34,061 nt of DNA from an uncultured Campylobacter sp. (lineage in GTDB: Bacteria > Campylobacterota > Campylobacteria > Campylobacterales > Campylobacteraceae). Under the pieces are notes generated by a model. It saw nothing but the letters and a program-made list of their open reading frames with translations. It did no database searches and was not told the origin of the DNA. Position 1 is the first letter of the stretch. The number at the start of each line of letters is the position of its first letter. Location: assembly GCF_937997465.1 (NCBI RefSeq), contig NZ_CALKTQ010000200.1:1-34061 (forward strand), in the 5' to 3' direction. This document shows, piece by piece, positions 9,913-17,613 of the stretch. The position numbers were made by a program, and so were the translations under genes.

Positions 9913-10493
9913 TGGCTGGGCTTGATATTTTTTTGAACTACTTATCAAGAAGTAGTTTTATTACTATATTCGTACTTAGTTGGCTCTCTTTTTATTTCAT
10001 AATAAGCCTTACCATACTTTTGTCTCGTATGGCAGGGCTTAGCTCTTGGCAAAAAAAAGAGCAAAATGCGCTTGAGTCGCTGTTAATGGGCGGCTCTAAA
10101 CATACTCTAAACGACTCCGTTTTAAAAAGATTCGTAAGCGGCTCCATATCTAAAGAAAAGCTTTCGGTCGCCGTTAGTATTTCAGAGAGGAATGCTACTA
10201 GCGGCATTACTTGGCTTAGCATTATTGCTTCTACATCGCCTTTTATCGGACTTTTCGGTACGGTTGTTTCTATCTTGGAGACATTTTCTCAGCTTGGTCA
10301 AGGCGGAGGAAATTCGTCGTTAGGAGTTATTGCTCCAGCTATTAGTGAGGCTCTCGTGGCTACCGGAGCAGGTATATTTGTAGCGATTCCCGCTTATACG
10401 TTTAGCTTGCTTATCAAACGAAAAGCGTATGAGCTCATGGGTGTCATCAGGCGTGAAGTCGATATCCTAGTAACGCTTAAAGAAGATCAATGA
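9912..10493 (+). CDS. tolQ: TolQ/ExbB-type proton channel subunit
   Basis: Inner-membrane proton-channel subunit that with TolR energises TolA at the division site. It has 193 residues, shorter than E. coli TolQ (about 230). Three membrane segments are visible: about 14-36, 95-120 (GITWLSIIASTSPFIGLFGTVVSI) and 137-165 (ISEALVATGAGIFVAIPAYTFSLL), the last two being the MotA/TolQ/ExbB signature. The start is GTG 9912 inside the atpC stop. The gene order tolQ-tolR-tolA-tolB-pal-cpoB favours Tol over TonB-ExbBD, although the name ExbB is also used for this gene in Campylobacter. Confidence 0.9.
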   Translation: MAGLDIFLNYLSRSSFITIFVLSWLSFYFIISLTILLSRMAGLSSWQKKEQNALESLLMGGSKHTLNDSVLKRFVSGSISKEKLSVAVSISERNATSGITWLSIIASTSPFIGLFGTVVSILETFSQLGQGGGNSSLGVIAPAISEALVATGAGIFVAIPAYTFSLLIKRKAYELMGVIRREVDILVTLKEDQ

Positions 10494-10882
10494 TAAATCT
10501 CGACGAAACTCCGGAGCTAAACATAACTCCGCTTGTGGATATCATGCTTGTTTTGCTGGCGATCCTTATGGTTACGACGCCTACTATTGTTTACGAGGAG
10601 CAAATTTTGCTACCGGACGGCTCAAAAACTAAAACATCCTCGGCTCAAAAAAAAGATTTGACTGTTATCGTTGATGCCACAAAAAAGGTTAGAATAGATC
10701 AAAATACCATGAATTTGCGCGAACTTCCTGACAATATAGTGCTTATCGGGGCAAAATACGATAAAAACTCGCCTGTTTATATTAAGGCCGACAAAAGCCT
10801 CATATACGATGATGTGATGTTTGTTTTAAAGAGCGTAAAAAACGCAGGCTTTACAAAGGTAGCGCTCCAGACTAATGGATAA
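10490..10882 (+). CDS. tolR: TolR/ExbD-type proton channel subunit
   Basis: Partner of TolQ in the proton-driven motor (130 residues). One N-terminal membrane segment contains NITPLVDIMLVLLAILMV, with D17 at the position of the essential proton-carrying aspartate of the family. The rest is a small periplasmic domain (YIKADKSLIYDDVMFVLKSV). It overlaps tolQ by 4 nt (ATGA) and tolA by 8 nt, consistent with coupled, stoichiometric synthesis. Confidence 0.92.
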   Translation: MINLDETPELNITPLVDIMLVLLAILMVTTPTIVYEEQILLPDGSKTKTSSAQKKDLTVIVDATKKVRIDQNTMNLRELPDNIVLIGAKYDKNSPVYIKADKSLIYDDVMFVLKSVKNAGFTKVALQTNG

Positions 10883-11699
10883 ATTTGATCTCAAATTTAA
10901 CACTTCCGGTTACTTCTTACTATCGGCTTTTCTTTACCTTTGTATCATAAGCGGTATTTTTATCAAGCTTACCTATTTTAAGGAAGAGCCTAAAAAATAC
11001 ACCGATACTAAAGATGCTTTTATGGATATTATGATAGTTGAGCGCGAGCCTGACATCACCGTAAAAGCACCCGAGCCCAAAAAAGAGATTGTAAAAGAGG
11101 AAAAACCTCAACCGGTAAAGGAAGAGGTTAAAAAAGAAGAGCCAAAGCCGGACACTACAAACAAGCCGCCTGAACCGGATCCTGCACCGCCAAAACCTGA
11201 AGAAAAAAAGATCGAAGAGCCAAATTTAAAGGATTTATTCGGCAGTATTGATACCTCTAAGCTAAAAGAGGATAAGGTTACGAAGAAAAAAGAGCAACCA
11301 AAAGAGCAAAGTCGTAAAAAACCGGAAAAAGTCCAGATAACGAGCCAGCAAAAAAAAGCTAGCGACGTTATAAATGCGCTTACTTTAGATCAGGTTGCCA
11401 AGACTCCAAAGTCGCAAATGACAGGCGAATACAACGAATACTTCGGTATGATTAGTAGAATTTTACAGAGCAAATGGAGTGCTTATAAGGCTGATTCTAC
11501 CGATGAGGCGGAGGTTGAGATCGTCATTGGCATTGATGGATCGTTTAGTTACGATATAAAAAAGTTATCGTATAATAGCGAATTTAATAACAAAGTTAGG
11601 GATTTCTTGCAAAGTATGACTTTTGAGAAATTTCCGCCGCCTACTCAGATAGGCAGAGCTGTTAGGCTCGGAACCAAACTAGAAGACAAACTAGAATAA
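10875..11699 (+). CDS. tolA: TolA-like envelope-spanning protein
   Basis: Links the inner-membrane TolQR motor to TolB/Pal at the outer membrane. It has 274 residues: a membrane anchor (about 13-32), then a long Lys/Glu/Pro-rich linker (about 45-165) with many KPEEK- and EEPKP-like runs, and a C-terminal folded domain (about 175-274; GEYNEYFGMISRILQSKW, VEIVIGIDGSF) of the TolA/TonB fold. The linker is proline-rich, as in TonB, rather than the alanine-rich helix of E. coli TolA, but its place in the tol cluster supports TolA. It overlaps tolR by 8 nt. Confidence 0.85.
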   Translation: MDKFDLKFNTSGYFLLSAFLYLCIISGIFIKLTYFKEEPKKYTDTKDAFMDIMIVEREPDITVKAPEPKKEIVKEEKPQPVKEEVKKEEPKPDTTNKPPEPDPAPPKPEEKKIEEPNLKDLFGSIDTSKLKEDKVTKKKEQPKEQSRKKPEKVQITSQQKKASDVINALTLDQVAKTPKSQMTGEYNEYFGMISRILQSKWSAYKADSTDEAEVEIVIGIDGSFSYDIKKLSYNSEFNNKVRDFLQSMTFEKFPPPTQIGRAVRLGTKLEDKLE

Positions 11700-11709
11700 T
11701 GGAGGAAAA

Positions 11710-12984
11710 ATGAAGAAAATTTTACTTTTTCTTACTTTTACCAGTTGGCTTTTTGCTGTTGATGCAACTATTTCGGTCGTCAACAAAGGCTTAGCCCTAC
11801 CAAAAATCGTGCTTCAAGACGCTACAACGGCCGTCGGCGATCAGGCTTTTAAAAGCAAATTTCATAAAATCATGTTGGGCGACTTGAAGGTCAGCTCTGA
11901 TTTTGAGGTTGTGGACGAATATATCGCCAGTAGCTATGAGGGTGACTCGAATACGAACGTGATGAGTGAAAAAGGTGCACAGCTTATATTTAGATACGCG
12001 CTTGAGGGCTCTGCAAACTCGCCTCTAACTCTCAGAGTTAAGCTAATAAATGCAAAAACGGCGACTACTCAGTACGAGAAAATTTATAATATGAACGACG
12101 GATCAAAGTATCCGTTTATCGCGCATAAAGCGATAGTTGAGCTTATCAACGAGCTAAAAATGCCGCCTGTAAACTGGATGGAGAAATTTATCATCTTTGC
12201 CAAAGGAACTGGTTCAAAGCAAAGCGAGATCGTTATAGCCGACTACACTTTGACCTACCAAAAAGTACTTGTTCGCGGCGGTTTGAATATATTTCCTAAA
12301 TGGGTAGGAGCTGATCAGAGTGCATTTTATTACTCTGATTACAGTGGCAAAAACTTAGTTCTTTATAGATATGACGTTGCAAGCGGCCAAAAAACTAAAA
12401 TTTTAGATAGCAAGGGTGGTATGCTTATAGCCTCCGACGTTAGCCAAAACGGAGATAAAATTTTGCTAACTATGGCTCCGCAAGATCAGCCTGATATCTA
12501 TATATACGATCTAAATTCAAAAAGACTATCTCAGGTAACCAACTATAGCGGCATAGACGTCAACGGCAACTTCGTCGATGGCGACAGACGCGTAGTTTTC
12601 GTTTCCGATAGACTCGGCTATCCTAACGTTTTCGCACAAAACGTCGATGGAAGCGGTTTTGAACAGTTGGTCTATCACGGCAAAAACAACAACTCCGTCA
12701 GCACCTATCAAAACTATATAGTTTACTCCAGTAGAGAAGACGGTAAGAGTAGCTTTGGAACGAGAGATTTTAACATTTACATGATCTCTACGCAGACTGA
12801 TTACATCAGACAGCTTACCGCAAGCGGTAAAAATTTATACCCTAGATTTTCTAGCGACGGGCAAAGTGTAGTGTTTATAAAAGAGCTTGGCGGCCAGAGT
12901 TCTCTTGGTATAATTCGCGTAAATGAGAACAAAAGTTTCCAATTTCCGTTAAAAATCGGTAAAATTCAGTCTATTGATTGGTAA
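11710..12984 (+). CDS. tolB: Tol-Pal system protein TolB
   Basis: Periplasmic beta-propeller that cycles between Pal and TolA. It has 424 residues with a signal peptide (MKKILLFLTFTSWLFAVDA). The N-terminal domain is about 20-150, followed by a WD40-like propeller with repeated motifs, for example VSQNGDKILLTMAPQDQPDIYIYDL, VDGDRRVVFVSDRLGYPNVFAQ and FSSDGQSVVFIKE. GGAGGAAAA precedes the ATG. It is the last gene before the pal promoter. Confidence 0.95.
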   Translation: MKKILLFLTFTSWLFAVDATISVVNKGLALPKIVLQDATTAVGDQAFKSKFHKIMLGDLKVSSDFEVVDEYIASSYEGDSNTNVMSEKGAQLIFRYALEGSANSPLTLRVKLINAKTATTQYEKIYNMNDGSKYPFIAHKAIVELINELKMPPVNWMEKFIIFAKGTGSKQSEIVIADYTLTYQKVLVRGGLNIFPKWVGADQSAFYYSDYSGKNLVLYRYDVASGQKTKILDSKGGMLIASDVSQNGDKILLTMAPQDQPDIYIYDLNSKRLSQVTNYSGIDVNGNFVDGDRRVVFVSDRLGYPNVFAQNVDGSGFEQLVYHGKNNNSVSTYQNYIVYSSREDGKSSFGTRDFNIYMISTQTDYIRQLTASGKNLYPRFSSDGQSVVFIKELGGQSSLGIIRVNENKSFQFPLKIGKIQSIDW

Positions 12985-12988
12985 TATT

Positions 12989-13016
12989 TAGTAAATTTTA
13001 TGATATAATCACGTTA
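12989..13016 (+). promoter_or_regulatory. sigma-70 promoter of pal (copy 1 of a 28-bp element)
   Basis: A perfect TATAAT -10 at 13004-13009 lies within GATATAATCACGTTA (13002-13016), downstream of an AT-rich stretch. It is about 30 nt before the pal start. The 28-bp block matches 25 of 28 positions of the block upstream of slyD (14474-14501). Confidence 0.75.
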
Positions 13017-13037
13017 AATTTCTATAAAAGGATGAAA

Positions 13038-13556
13038 ATGAAAAAAGTAGTTTTAACTTCTGCTGCTATTGCGGCTTTATTGTTGAGCGGTTGTAGCTCT
13101 AAAAACCCTGAAGTTGATATGAGCGCTGACGCTAATCAAAATATGGGCGGTATGAACTCAAGCGATAACATGATGAGTGATAGCGAGAGATTGCAACAAT
13201 TAATCTCAAGCATTGAAGGTCAAGTTCAAACTGTATACTTCGACTTTGACAAATTTAACATCAAAGGCGACATGCAGTCTGCTATCAACACAAACGCAAG
13301 CCTATTTAATCAATCAGAGGCTCAAGCTCTTTCTGTAAAAGTAGAGGGCAACTGCGACGAGTGGGGTACTGATGAGTACAACTATGCGCTTGGTCTAAAA
13401 AGAGCAAAAGCTGCTAAAGACGCGCTTGTAAAACAAGGCGTTGCGGCTGACAGAATCACGGTTGTAAGCTATGGCGAAAGCAATCCTGTTTGCACAGACA
13501 AAACAAAAGCTTGCGACGCTCAAAATAGACGTGCTGAATTTAAAGTTCTTCCATAA
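13038..13556 (+). CDS. pal: peptidoglycan-associated lipoprotein Pal (Omp18-type)
   Basis: Outer-membrane lipoprotein that binds peptidoglycan and TolB. From the ATG at 13038 it has 172 residues. The signal peptide ends with LLSGC and the lipidated Cys is residue 19. The C-terminal OmpA-like domain includes VYFDFDKFNIKG, VEGNCDEWGTDEYNYALGLKRA and VSYGESNPVC, with the usual peptidoglycan-contact Asp/Arg region. I chose ATG 13038 over the in-frame ATG 13032 because AAAGG (13027-13031) abuts the latter but leaves 6 nt to the former. Its own promoter makes it separable from tolB. Confidence 0.95.
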   Translation: MKKVVLTSAAIAALLLSGCSSKNPEVDMSADANQNMGGMNSSDNMMSDSERLQQLISSIEGQVQTVYFDFDKFNIKGDMQSAINTNASLFNQSEAQALSVKVEGNCDEWGTDEYNYALGLKRAKAAKDALVKQGVAADRITVVSYGESNPVCTDKTKACDAQNRRAEFKVLP

Positions 13557-13564
13557 TTAATTTT

Positions 13565-14464
13565 ATGACGAATTTAAAAACTTTCGTGGCTCTTTTTATA
13601 GGAGCCACTCTCTCTTATTCCGCCTCCAATGAAATTTCGGTATTTGATGCTGGAAATTTAGATAGCTCGAGTCCCTACGGTTTGACCGATAACGAAAAAA
13701 CTTTTCTAAAGAACAAGCAAAACGTAGAAAATTTAAGTAGAAACATGGGCGACGTCGAGTCAAATTTAAATGCTATGCAAGAGCGCTTAGAGGGCTTGCA
13801 AAGTGTACTAGATGGACTAAACTCAAGAATGTCTAGGATAGAAAAAAGACTAAACGATATCGAAGGAAACGACGGAAATTCTACCGCAAAAAGTGATTTT
13901 GACGAGCTTAAAAAATACGTAGAAGAAAGCCGAAAAATACAAGAGGCTAACAACGCTAAAATCACCAAAGCCCTTAAGGATATGGGCGCTTTGATAGATA
14001 AGAGCAACGCCGCACCCGCTACCACAAAAAAAAACGATGAAGACAAGCCGGTAGCTAGCAATAGCCCAGCCGCTGCTGAGCCACAAGCTCCGAAAATTGA
14101 TTTTACCAAACAAAAAAATCAAGATGTAGCAAGCGAAGCTAAAAAGCTATTTGACGCAGGTAAGCTCGACGATGCAAAGGCTAGATACGAATATCTTTTA
14201 AGCAAAGATCATAAGCCTGCAATGGCGAATTTTTATCTCGGCGAGATAGCGTATCAGCAAAAAGCTTACAACAACGCCATAAAATACTACCAGCAAAGTA
14301 TCCAGCTCTACGACAAGGCCGAGTATACACCAAAGCTTCTTTATCACACTGCTATTAGCTTTGATAAGATAAAAGACACGGCGAGTGCGAATAAATTTTA
14401 CAAAGCGCTAAAACTAGGCTATCCGGACAGCAAAGAAGCCAAAGCTGCACCTACTCGAAACTAA
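13565..14464 (+). CDS. cpoB: CpoB/YbgF-type periplasmic coordinator protein
   Basis: The last gene of the tol-pal cluster. In E. coli the homologue coordinates peptidoglycan synthesis with outer-membrane constriction. It has 299 residues: a signal peptide (about 1-20, ending SYSA), a coiled coil (about 45-100, VESNLNAMQERLEGLQSVLDG), a low-complexity Ala/Pro/Lys linker (about 150-180) and TPR repeats (about 190-299; FYLGEIAYQQKAYNNAIKYY). The start has no obvious Shine-Dalgarno and lies 8 nt after pal, so translation may depend on pal. Confidence 0.88.
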   Translation: MTNLKTFVALFIGATLSYSASNEISVFDAGNLDSSSPYGLTDNEKTFLKNKQNVENLSRNMGDVESNLNAMQERLEGLQSVLDGLNSRMSRIEKRLNDIEGNDGNSTAKSDFDELKKYVEESRKIQEANNAKITKALKDMGALIDKSNAAPATTKKNDEDKPVASNSPAAAEPQAPKIDFTKQKNQDVASEAKKLFDAGKLDDAKARYEYLLSKDHKPAMANFYLGEIAYQQKAYNNAIKYYQQSIQLYDKAEYTPKLLYHTAISFDKIKDTASANKFYKALKLGYPDSKEAKAAPTRN

Positions 14465-14473
14465 AACATTCTT

Positions 14474-14501
14474 TAATAAATTTAACGATATAATCACGTT
14501 A
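14474..14501 (+). promoter_or_regulatory. sigma-70 promoter of slyD (copy 2 of a 28-bp element)
   Basis: TATAAT at 14489-14494 lies within GATATAATCACGTTA (14487-14501), identical over 15 nt to the pal promoter and 25 of 28 overall. It is about 30 nt before the slyD start. Confidence 0.72.
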
Positions 14502-14523
14502 TTTTCATAAATAGGAGAAGAAC

Positions 14524-15135
14524 GTGAAAGAACAAGTTATAGCTATGTTTTATGAGCTAAAAGACGCAAAAACGGGCGAAATTTTAGAGTCCAATATGCA
14601 GGTTGGGCAAGAAATTTCCTTTTTAACAGGTCGCGGACATATTATCGAGAAGCTAGAAGAAGAAGTTACTAAACTAGAAAAGGGCGAAACAAAGGTTATC
14701 GTTATCCCGGCTGCACAGGCTTGCGGAGAGTATGACTCTAGCGCGGTTCAAATGCTGCCTAAAGAGCAATTTGCGGGCATCGAGCTAAAAGAGGGCATGG
14801 AGCTTTTCGGTCAAGGCGAGCACGGCGAGAGCGTACGCGTGATTGTAAAATCTATCGGCGAGGACGACGTGACGGTTGATTTTAATCACCCTTATGCAGG
14901 CAAGGATTTGGAGTTTAAGGTTCAAATTTTCGACAAACGCGATGCTACAGAGGACGAGATAGCTACCGGCATGGTAGGCGGCGCACATACATGCGGTTGT
15001 GGCGGACACGACCACGACCATCACCACGGCGAAGGCGGTTGCTGCGGAGGCCACGGTCATCACGATCACAAAGAGGATGGTTGCTGCGGCGGACACGGTC
15101 ATCATCACGATGACGGCGGATGCGGTTGCCACTAA
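14524..15135 (+). CDS. slyD: SlyD-type FKBP peptidyl-prolyl isomerase with metal-binding tail
   Basis: A cytoplasmic prolyl isomerase/chaperone; in other bacteria it delivers nickel to hydrogenase and urease maturation. It has 203 residues. The split FKBP domain (about 1-70 and 125-145) surrounds an insert-in-flap chaperone domain (about 70-125). From about residue 155 the tail is extraordinarily rich in His, Cys and Gly (CGCGGHDHDHHHGEGGCCGG and onward), with two near-identical GCCGGHGHH units ending in CGCH. The start is GTG 14524 behind AGGAGAAGAAC. The tail should bind several Ni2+ or Zn2+ ions (inference from SlyD family behaviour). fabD follows after 10 nt. Confidence 0.93.
   Translation: MKEQVIAMFYELKDAKTGEILESNMQVGQEISFLTGRGHIIEKLEEEVTKLEKGETKVIVIPAAQACGEYDSSAVQMLPKEQFAGIELKEGMELFGQGEHGESVRVIVKSIGEDDVTVDFNHPYAGKDLEFKVQIFDKRDATEDEIATGMVGGAHTCGCGGHDHDHHHGEGGCCGGHGHHDHKEDGCCGGHGHHHDDGGCGCH
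15037..15114 (+). repeat. 42-bp imperfect direct repeat in the slyD tail
   Basis: GGTTGCTGCGG recurs at 15037 and 15079, 42 nt (14 codons) apart, each followed by a similar CACGGTCATCA stretch. It encodes the GCCGGHGHH units of the metal-binding tail and looks like an internal duplication. Confidence 0.8.
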
Positions 15136-15145
15136 GAGTACCTAG

Positions 15146-16066
15146 ATGAGAGCGGCGTTTATATTTCCGGGGCAAGGCTCGCAAAGTATCGGCATGGGTA
15201 AGGAAATTTACGAAAATTTCCGCCCGGCCGCCGAGCTTTTGCAAAATGCAAGCGATAGCCTAAAAATCGACTTTTCAAATCTACTTTTCAACGAAAATGA
15301 CCTTATAAACAGGAGCGAATTTACTCAGCCCGCCATCGTTTTAAATTCGCTTATGTGCTATCTTGCTTTAAAGCAAAGCGTAAATTTAGAGCCTAGATTC
15401 GCGCTTGGCCACTCTTTGGGCGAGTTTAGCGCGCTTGCGGTTAGCGGCGCGTTTGATTTTGTCGATGCGCTTAGGATCGTAAATTTACGCGGTAAATTTA
15501 TGCAAGAGGACTGCGCGGGCAAAGACGTGACGATGAGCGTTATTTTAGGGCTTAGCGACGAGACGGTCGAGCAAATTTGCAAAAACGCGCAAGCGGACGG
15601 CCATCAAATTTACGCCGCGAACTACAACTGCGACGGTCAGATCGTGATCGCAGGGCTAAAAGACGACATCTCCAAATTTGAGTCTGCGTTTAAAGAAGCA
15701 GGCGCTAAGCGCGTACTGCCTCTAAATATGTCCGTCATCAGCCACTGCCCGCTTTTGAAAAACGCGAGCGAGAAACTAACGGCGCAGCTAGAGCCGGCAT
15801 TAGCCGCTAAATTTGCCCCAGTCGTTTCAAATGCGTCGGCGAAGCCTTACGGCTCGAAAGACGAAGCGTTAAATTTGCTAAAAGCCCAGCTCGTTAGCCC
15901 TGTTTTATACAAACAAAGTATCAAAAGCATCGAAAACGAGGTTGATATGTTTGTGGAGTTCGGTGGTAACGTGCTAAAAGGCATCAACAAAAAAATCACC
16001 GAAAAGCCGACCTTTAGCGTCACCGATCTTAGCAGCCTTGACGAGCTTTTAAAGGAGCTTAAATGA
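15146..16066 (+). CDS. fabD: malonyl-CoA:ACP transacylase
   Basis: Loads malonyl groups onto acyl carrier protein for fatty acid elongation. The 306 residues are the usual length. The oxyanion-loop motif FPGQGSQSIGMG is at the N-terminus. The nucleophile serine lies in GHSLGEFSAL (about residue 90), and the catalytic histidine region is VISHCPLL. Its stop overlaps the ATG of the next gene by 4 nt. Confidence 0.96.
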   Translation: MRAAFIFPGQGSQSIGMGKEIYENFRPAAELLQNASDSLKIDFSNLLFNENDLINRSEFTQPAIVLNSLMCYLALKQSVNLEPRFALGHSLGEFSALAVSGAFDFVDALRIVNLRGKFMQEDCAGKDVTMSVILGLSDETVEQICKNAQADGHQIYAANYNCDGQIVIAGLKDDISKFESAFKEAGAKRVLPLNMSVISHCPLLKNASEKLTAQLEPALAAKFAPVVSNASAKPYGSKDEALNLLKAQLVSPVLYKQSIKSIENEVDMFVEFGGNVLKGINKKITEKPTFSVTDLSSLDELLKELK

Positions 16067-16746
16067 TAGCGATCTTAGGCGCGATGCGCGAGGAAGTTGC
16101 TCCTCTACTTGAGCGTATCAAAGACTACAAAGAAGTTAAGCACGCAAATAACGTATTTTACCTAGCAAACTTCGGCAGCAAAGAGCTAGTGATCGCATAC
16201 TCGAAGATCGGCAAGGTAAACGCCGCCCTAACCGCAAGCGTGATGATAGAGAAATTTGGCGCCCGAAAGCTACTTTTTACCGGCGTCGCAGGCGCGCTAA
16301 ATCCAAATTTGAAAATCGGCGATATGCTTTACGCGACTAGTCTAGTGCAGCACGATGTCGATATCACGGCGTTTGGACACCCGCACGGCTACGTGCCCGA
16401 GACTAGCATCTTTATCAGAAGCGACGACGCTCTAAACGCGCTAGCATCTAGCGTCGCGGTAGAAAAAGACATCGCGCTAAAAGGCGGCGTCATAGCAACT
16501 GGCGATCAGTTTATCTGCGATAATGCTAAAAAAGAGTGGCTAAAAGCAACCTTCAAAGCCGACGCGGCCGAGATGGAGGGCGCTAGCGTGGCGCTAGTTT
16601 GCGAGAGCCTGGGCGTGCCGTTTTTTGTGCTTCGCGCGATCAGCGACGAGGCGGGCGGTAGCGCGGAGTTTGACTTCGATAAATTTTTACAAAACTCGGC
16701 AAACGTGAGCGCGCAGTTCATGCTCGCGATGATCGAGCGGCTATGA
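16063..16746 (+). CDS. mqnB: MTA/SAH (and probably aminofutalosine) nucleosidase
   Basis: A purine nucleoside hydrolase. In Campylobacter and Helicobacter the homologue cleaves methylthioadenosine and S-adenosylhomocysteine, and also 6-amino-6-deoxyfutalosine in menaquinone synthesis; the symbols pfs or mtnN are also used. It has 227 residues. Motifs: IAILGAMREEVAPL (Glu near residue 11), LFTGVAGALNP, HDVDITAFGHPHG, AEMEGASVALVC and the catalytic Asp in RAISDEAG. It overlaps both fabD and the following gene by 4 nt each. Confidence 0.93.
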   Translation: MIAILGAMREEVAPLLERIKDYKEVKHANNVFYLANFGSKELVIAYSKIGKVNAALTASVMIEKFGARKLLFTGVAGALNPNLKIGDMLYATSLVQHDVDITAFGHPHGYVPETSIFIRSDDALNALASSVAVEKDIALKGGVIATGDQFICDNAKKEWLKATFKADAAEMEGASVALVCESLGVPFFVLRAISDEAGGSAEFDFDKFLQNSANVSAQFMLAMIERL

Positions 16747-17510
16747 TAGAGCTTAGCAAGCGGCTGCTGCGCCAGGTTGGGCAGACCAACGCCAGATACC
16801 GCATGGTGCGCGGCGAGGATAAAATTTTGCTCGGTCTTAGCGGCGGCAAGGACAGCCTCGCGCTCGCGCACGTGCTAAAACATATGCAAAACGTCACGCC
16901 TGAAAAATTTGAGTTTAAGGCCGTGACGCTAAGCTACGGCATGGGCGAGGACTACGCCTACCTCACGCGCCACTGCGCCGAGCACGGCATTGAGCACGAC
17001 GTGATCGATAGCTCGATATTCGAGATATCTAAGGATAAGATCCGCAAAAATTCCAGCTTTTGCAGCTTTTTCTCGCGCATGAGGCGCGGCTATCTCTATA
17101 CCTACGCGCTTGAGCACGGCTTTAACAAGCTCGCCATTGCCCACCACCTCGACGACGCGGTCGAGAGTTTTTTTATGAATTTTACTTATAACGGCGCGCT
17201 ACGAACGCTTGCTCCAAAATACGTCGCGGCAAACGGTATCGAGGTTATCAGGCCGTTTATATTCGTGCGCGAAAGACAGCTACGCGAAAATGCCGTGCGA
17301 AACGGGCTTACGGTTATTGGCGACGAGGCGTGTCCTGCGATGCGATTTGACGTCAAGATGCCTCACGCCAGAGCCGAAACTAAGGAGCTTTTGGCAAATT
17401 TAGAAAAGCAAAATCCAAAGCTTTTTGTCTCGCTAAAGGCTGCTTTTAAAAATATCCACAACGATACGTTTTTCGCCGCTGGGGCGCAAAATTTGACCGA
17501 CGAGGAGTGA
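16743..17510 (+). CDS. TtcA-like PP-loop ATPase, probable tRNA thiolase
   Basis: A 255-residue member of the TilS/TtcA adenylating family; TtcA makes 2-thiocytidine at tRNA position 32. The PP-loop is G31-LSGGKDS-38. HHLDDAVESFFMNFTYNG corresponds to the TtcA HHRDD-x-x-x-x-x-F-x-N-x-x-Y-x-G block, and SRMRRGYLYTYA to its RLRRGxLY block. TtcA usually has CxxC before SRLRRG plus a later Cys, binding a 4Fe-4S cluster. Here C107 is present but the second position is F110; C197 (DEACP) is a candidate third ligand. The role may therefore differ from E. coli TtcA. It overlaps mqnB by 4 nt and is the last gene before a hairpin. Confidence 0.8.
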   Translation: MIELSKRLLRQVGQTNARYRMVRGEDKILLGLSGGKDSLALAHVLKHMQNVTPEKFEFKAVTLSYGMGEDYAYLTRHCAEHGIEHDVIDSSIFEISKDKIRKNSSFCSFFSRMRRGYLYTYALEHGFNKLAIAHHLDDAVESFFMNFTYNGALRTLAPKYVAANGIEVIRPFIFVRERQLRENAVRNGLTVIGDEACPAMRFDVKMPHARAETKELLANLEKQNPKLFVSLKAAFKNIHNDTFFAAGAQNLTDEE

Positions 17511-17530
17511 GGACTCGTCAAATTTAGCTT

Positions 17531-17558
17531 AAATTTGACCGCTCTTTCGGTCAAATTT
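17531..17558. terminator. bidirectional hairpin between convergent genes
   Basis: AAATTTGACCG (17531-17541) and CGGTCAAATTT (17548-17558) form a perfect 11-bp stem with the 6-nt loop CTCTTT. It sits between a + strand gene ending at 17510 and a - strand gene ending at 17614. Stem-end AT-richness gives a U-run on either strand, fitting a terminator for both. Confidence 0.75.
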
Positions 17559-17613
17559 GACTTTTGCCGGTCTGGTTTCCCCTTGCTCCTACCGCGCCAT
17601 AAGCGATCTATTG

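Noticed and set aside
12978..13037. Extended N-terminus for pal beginning inside tolB
   Set aside because: It would bury the lipoprotein signal behind 20 extra residues and span the pal promoter; ATG 13038 gives a standard signal peptide and good ribosome-site spacing.
13675..14122. - strand frames opposite cpoB
   Set aside because: Serine/phenylalanine-rich shadow translations of the coiled-coil and Ala/Lys linker; no ribosome site and no family resemblance.
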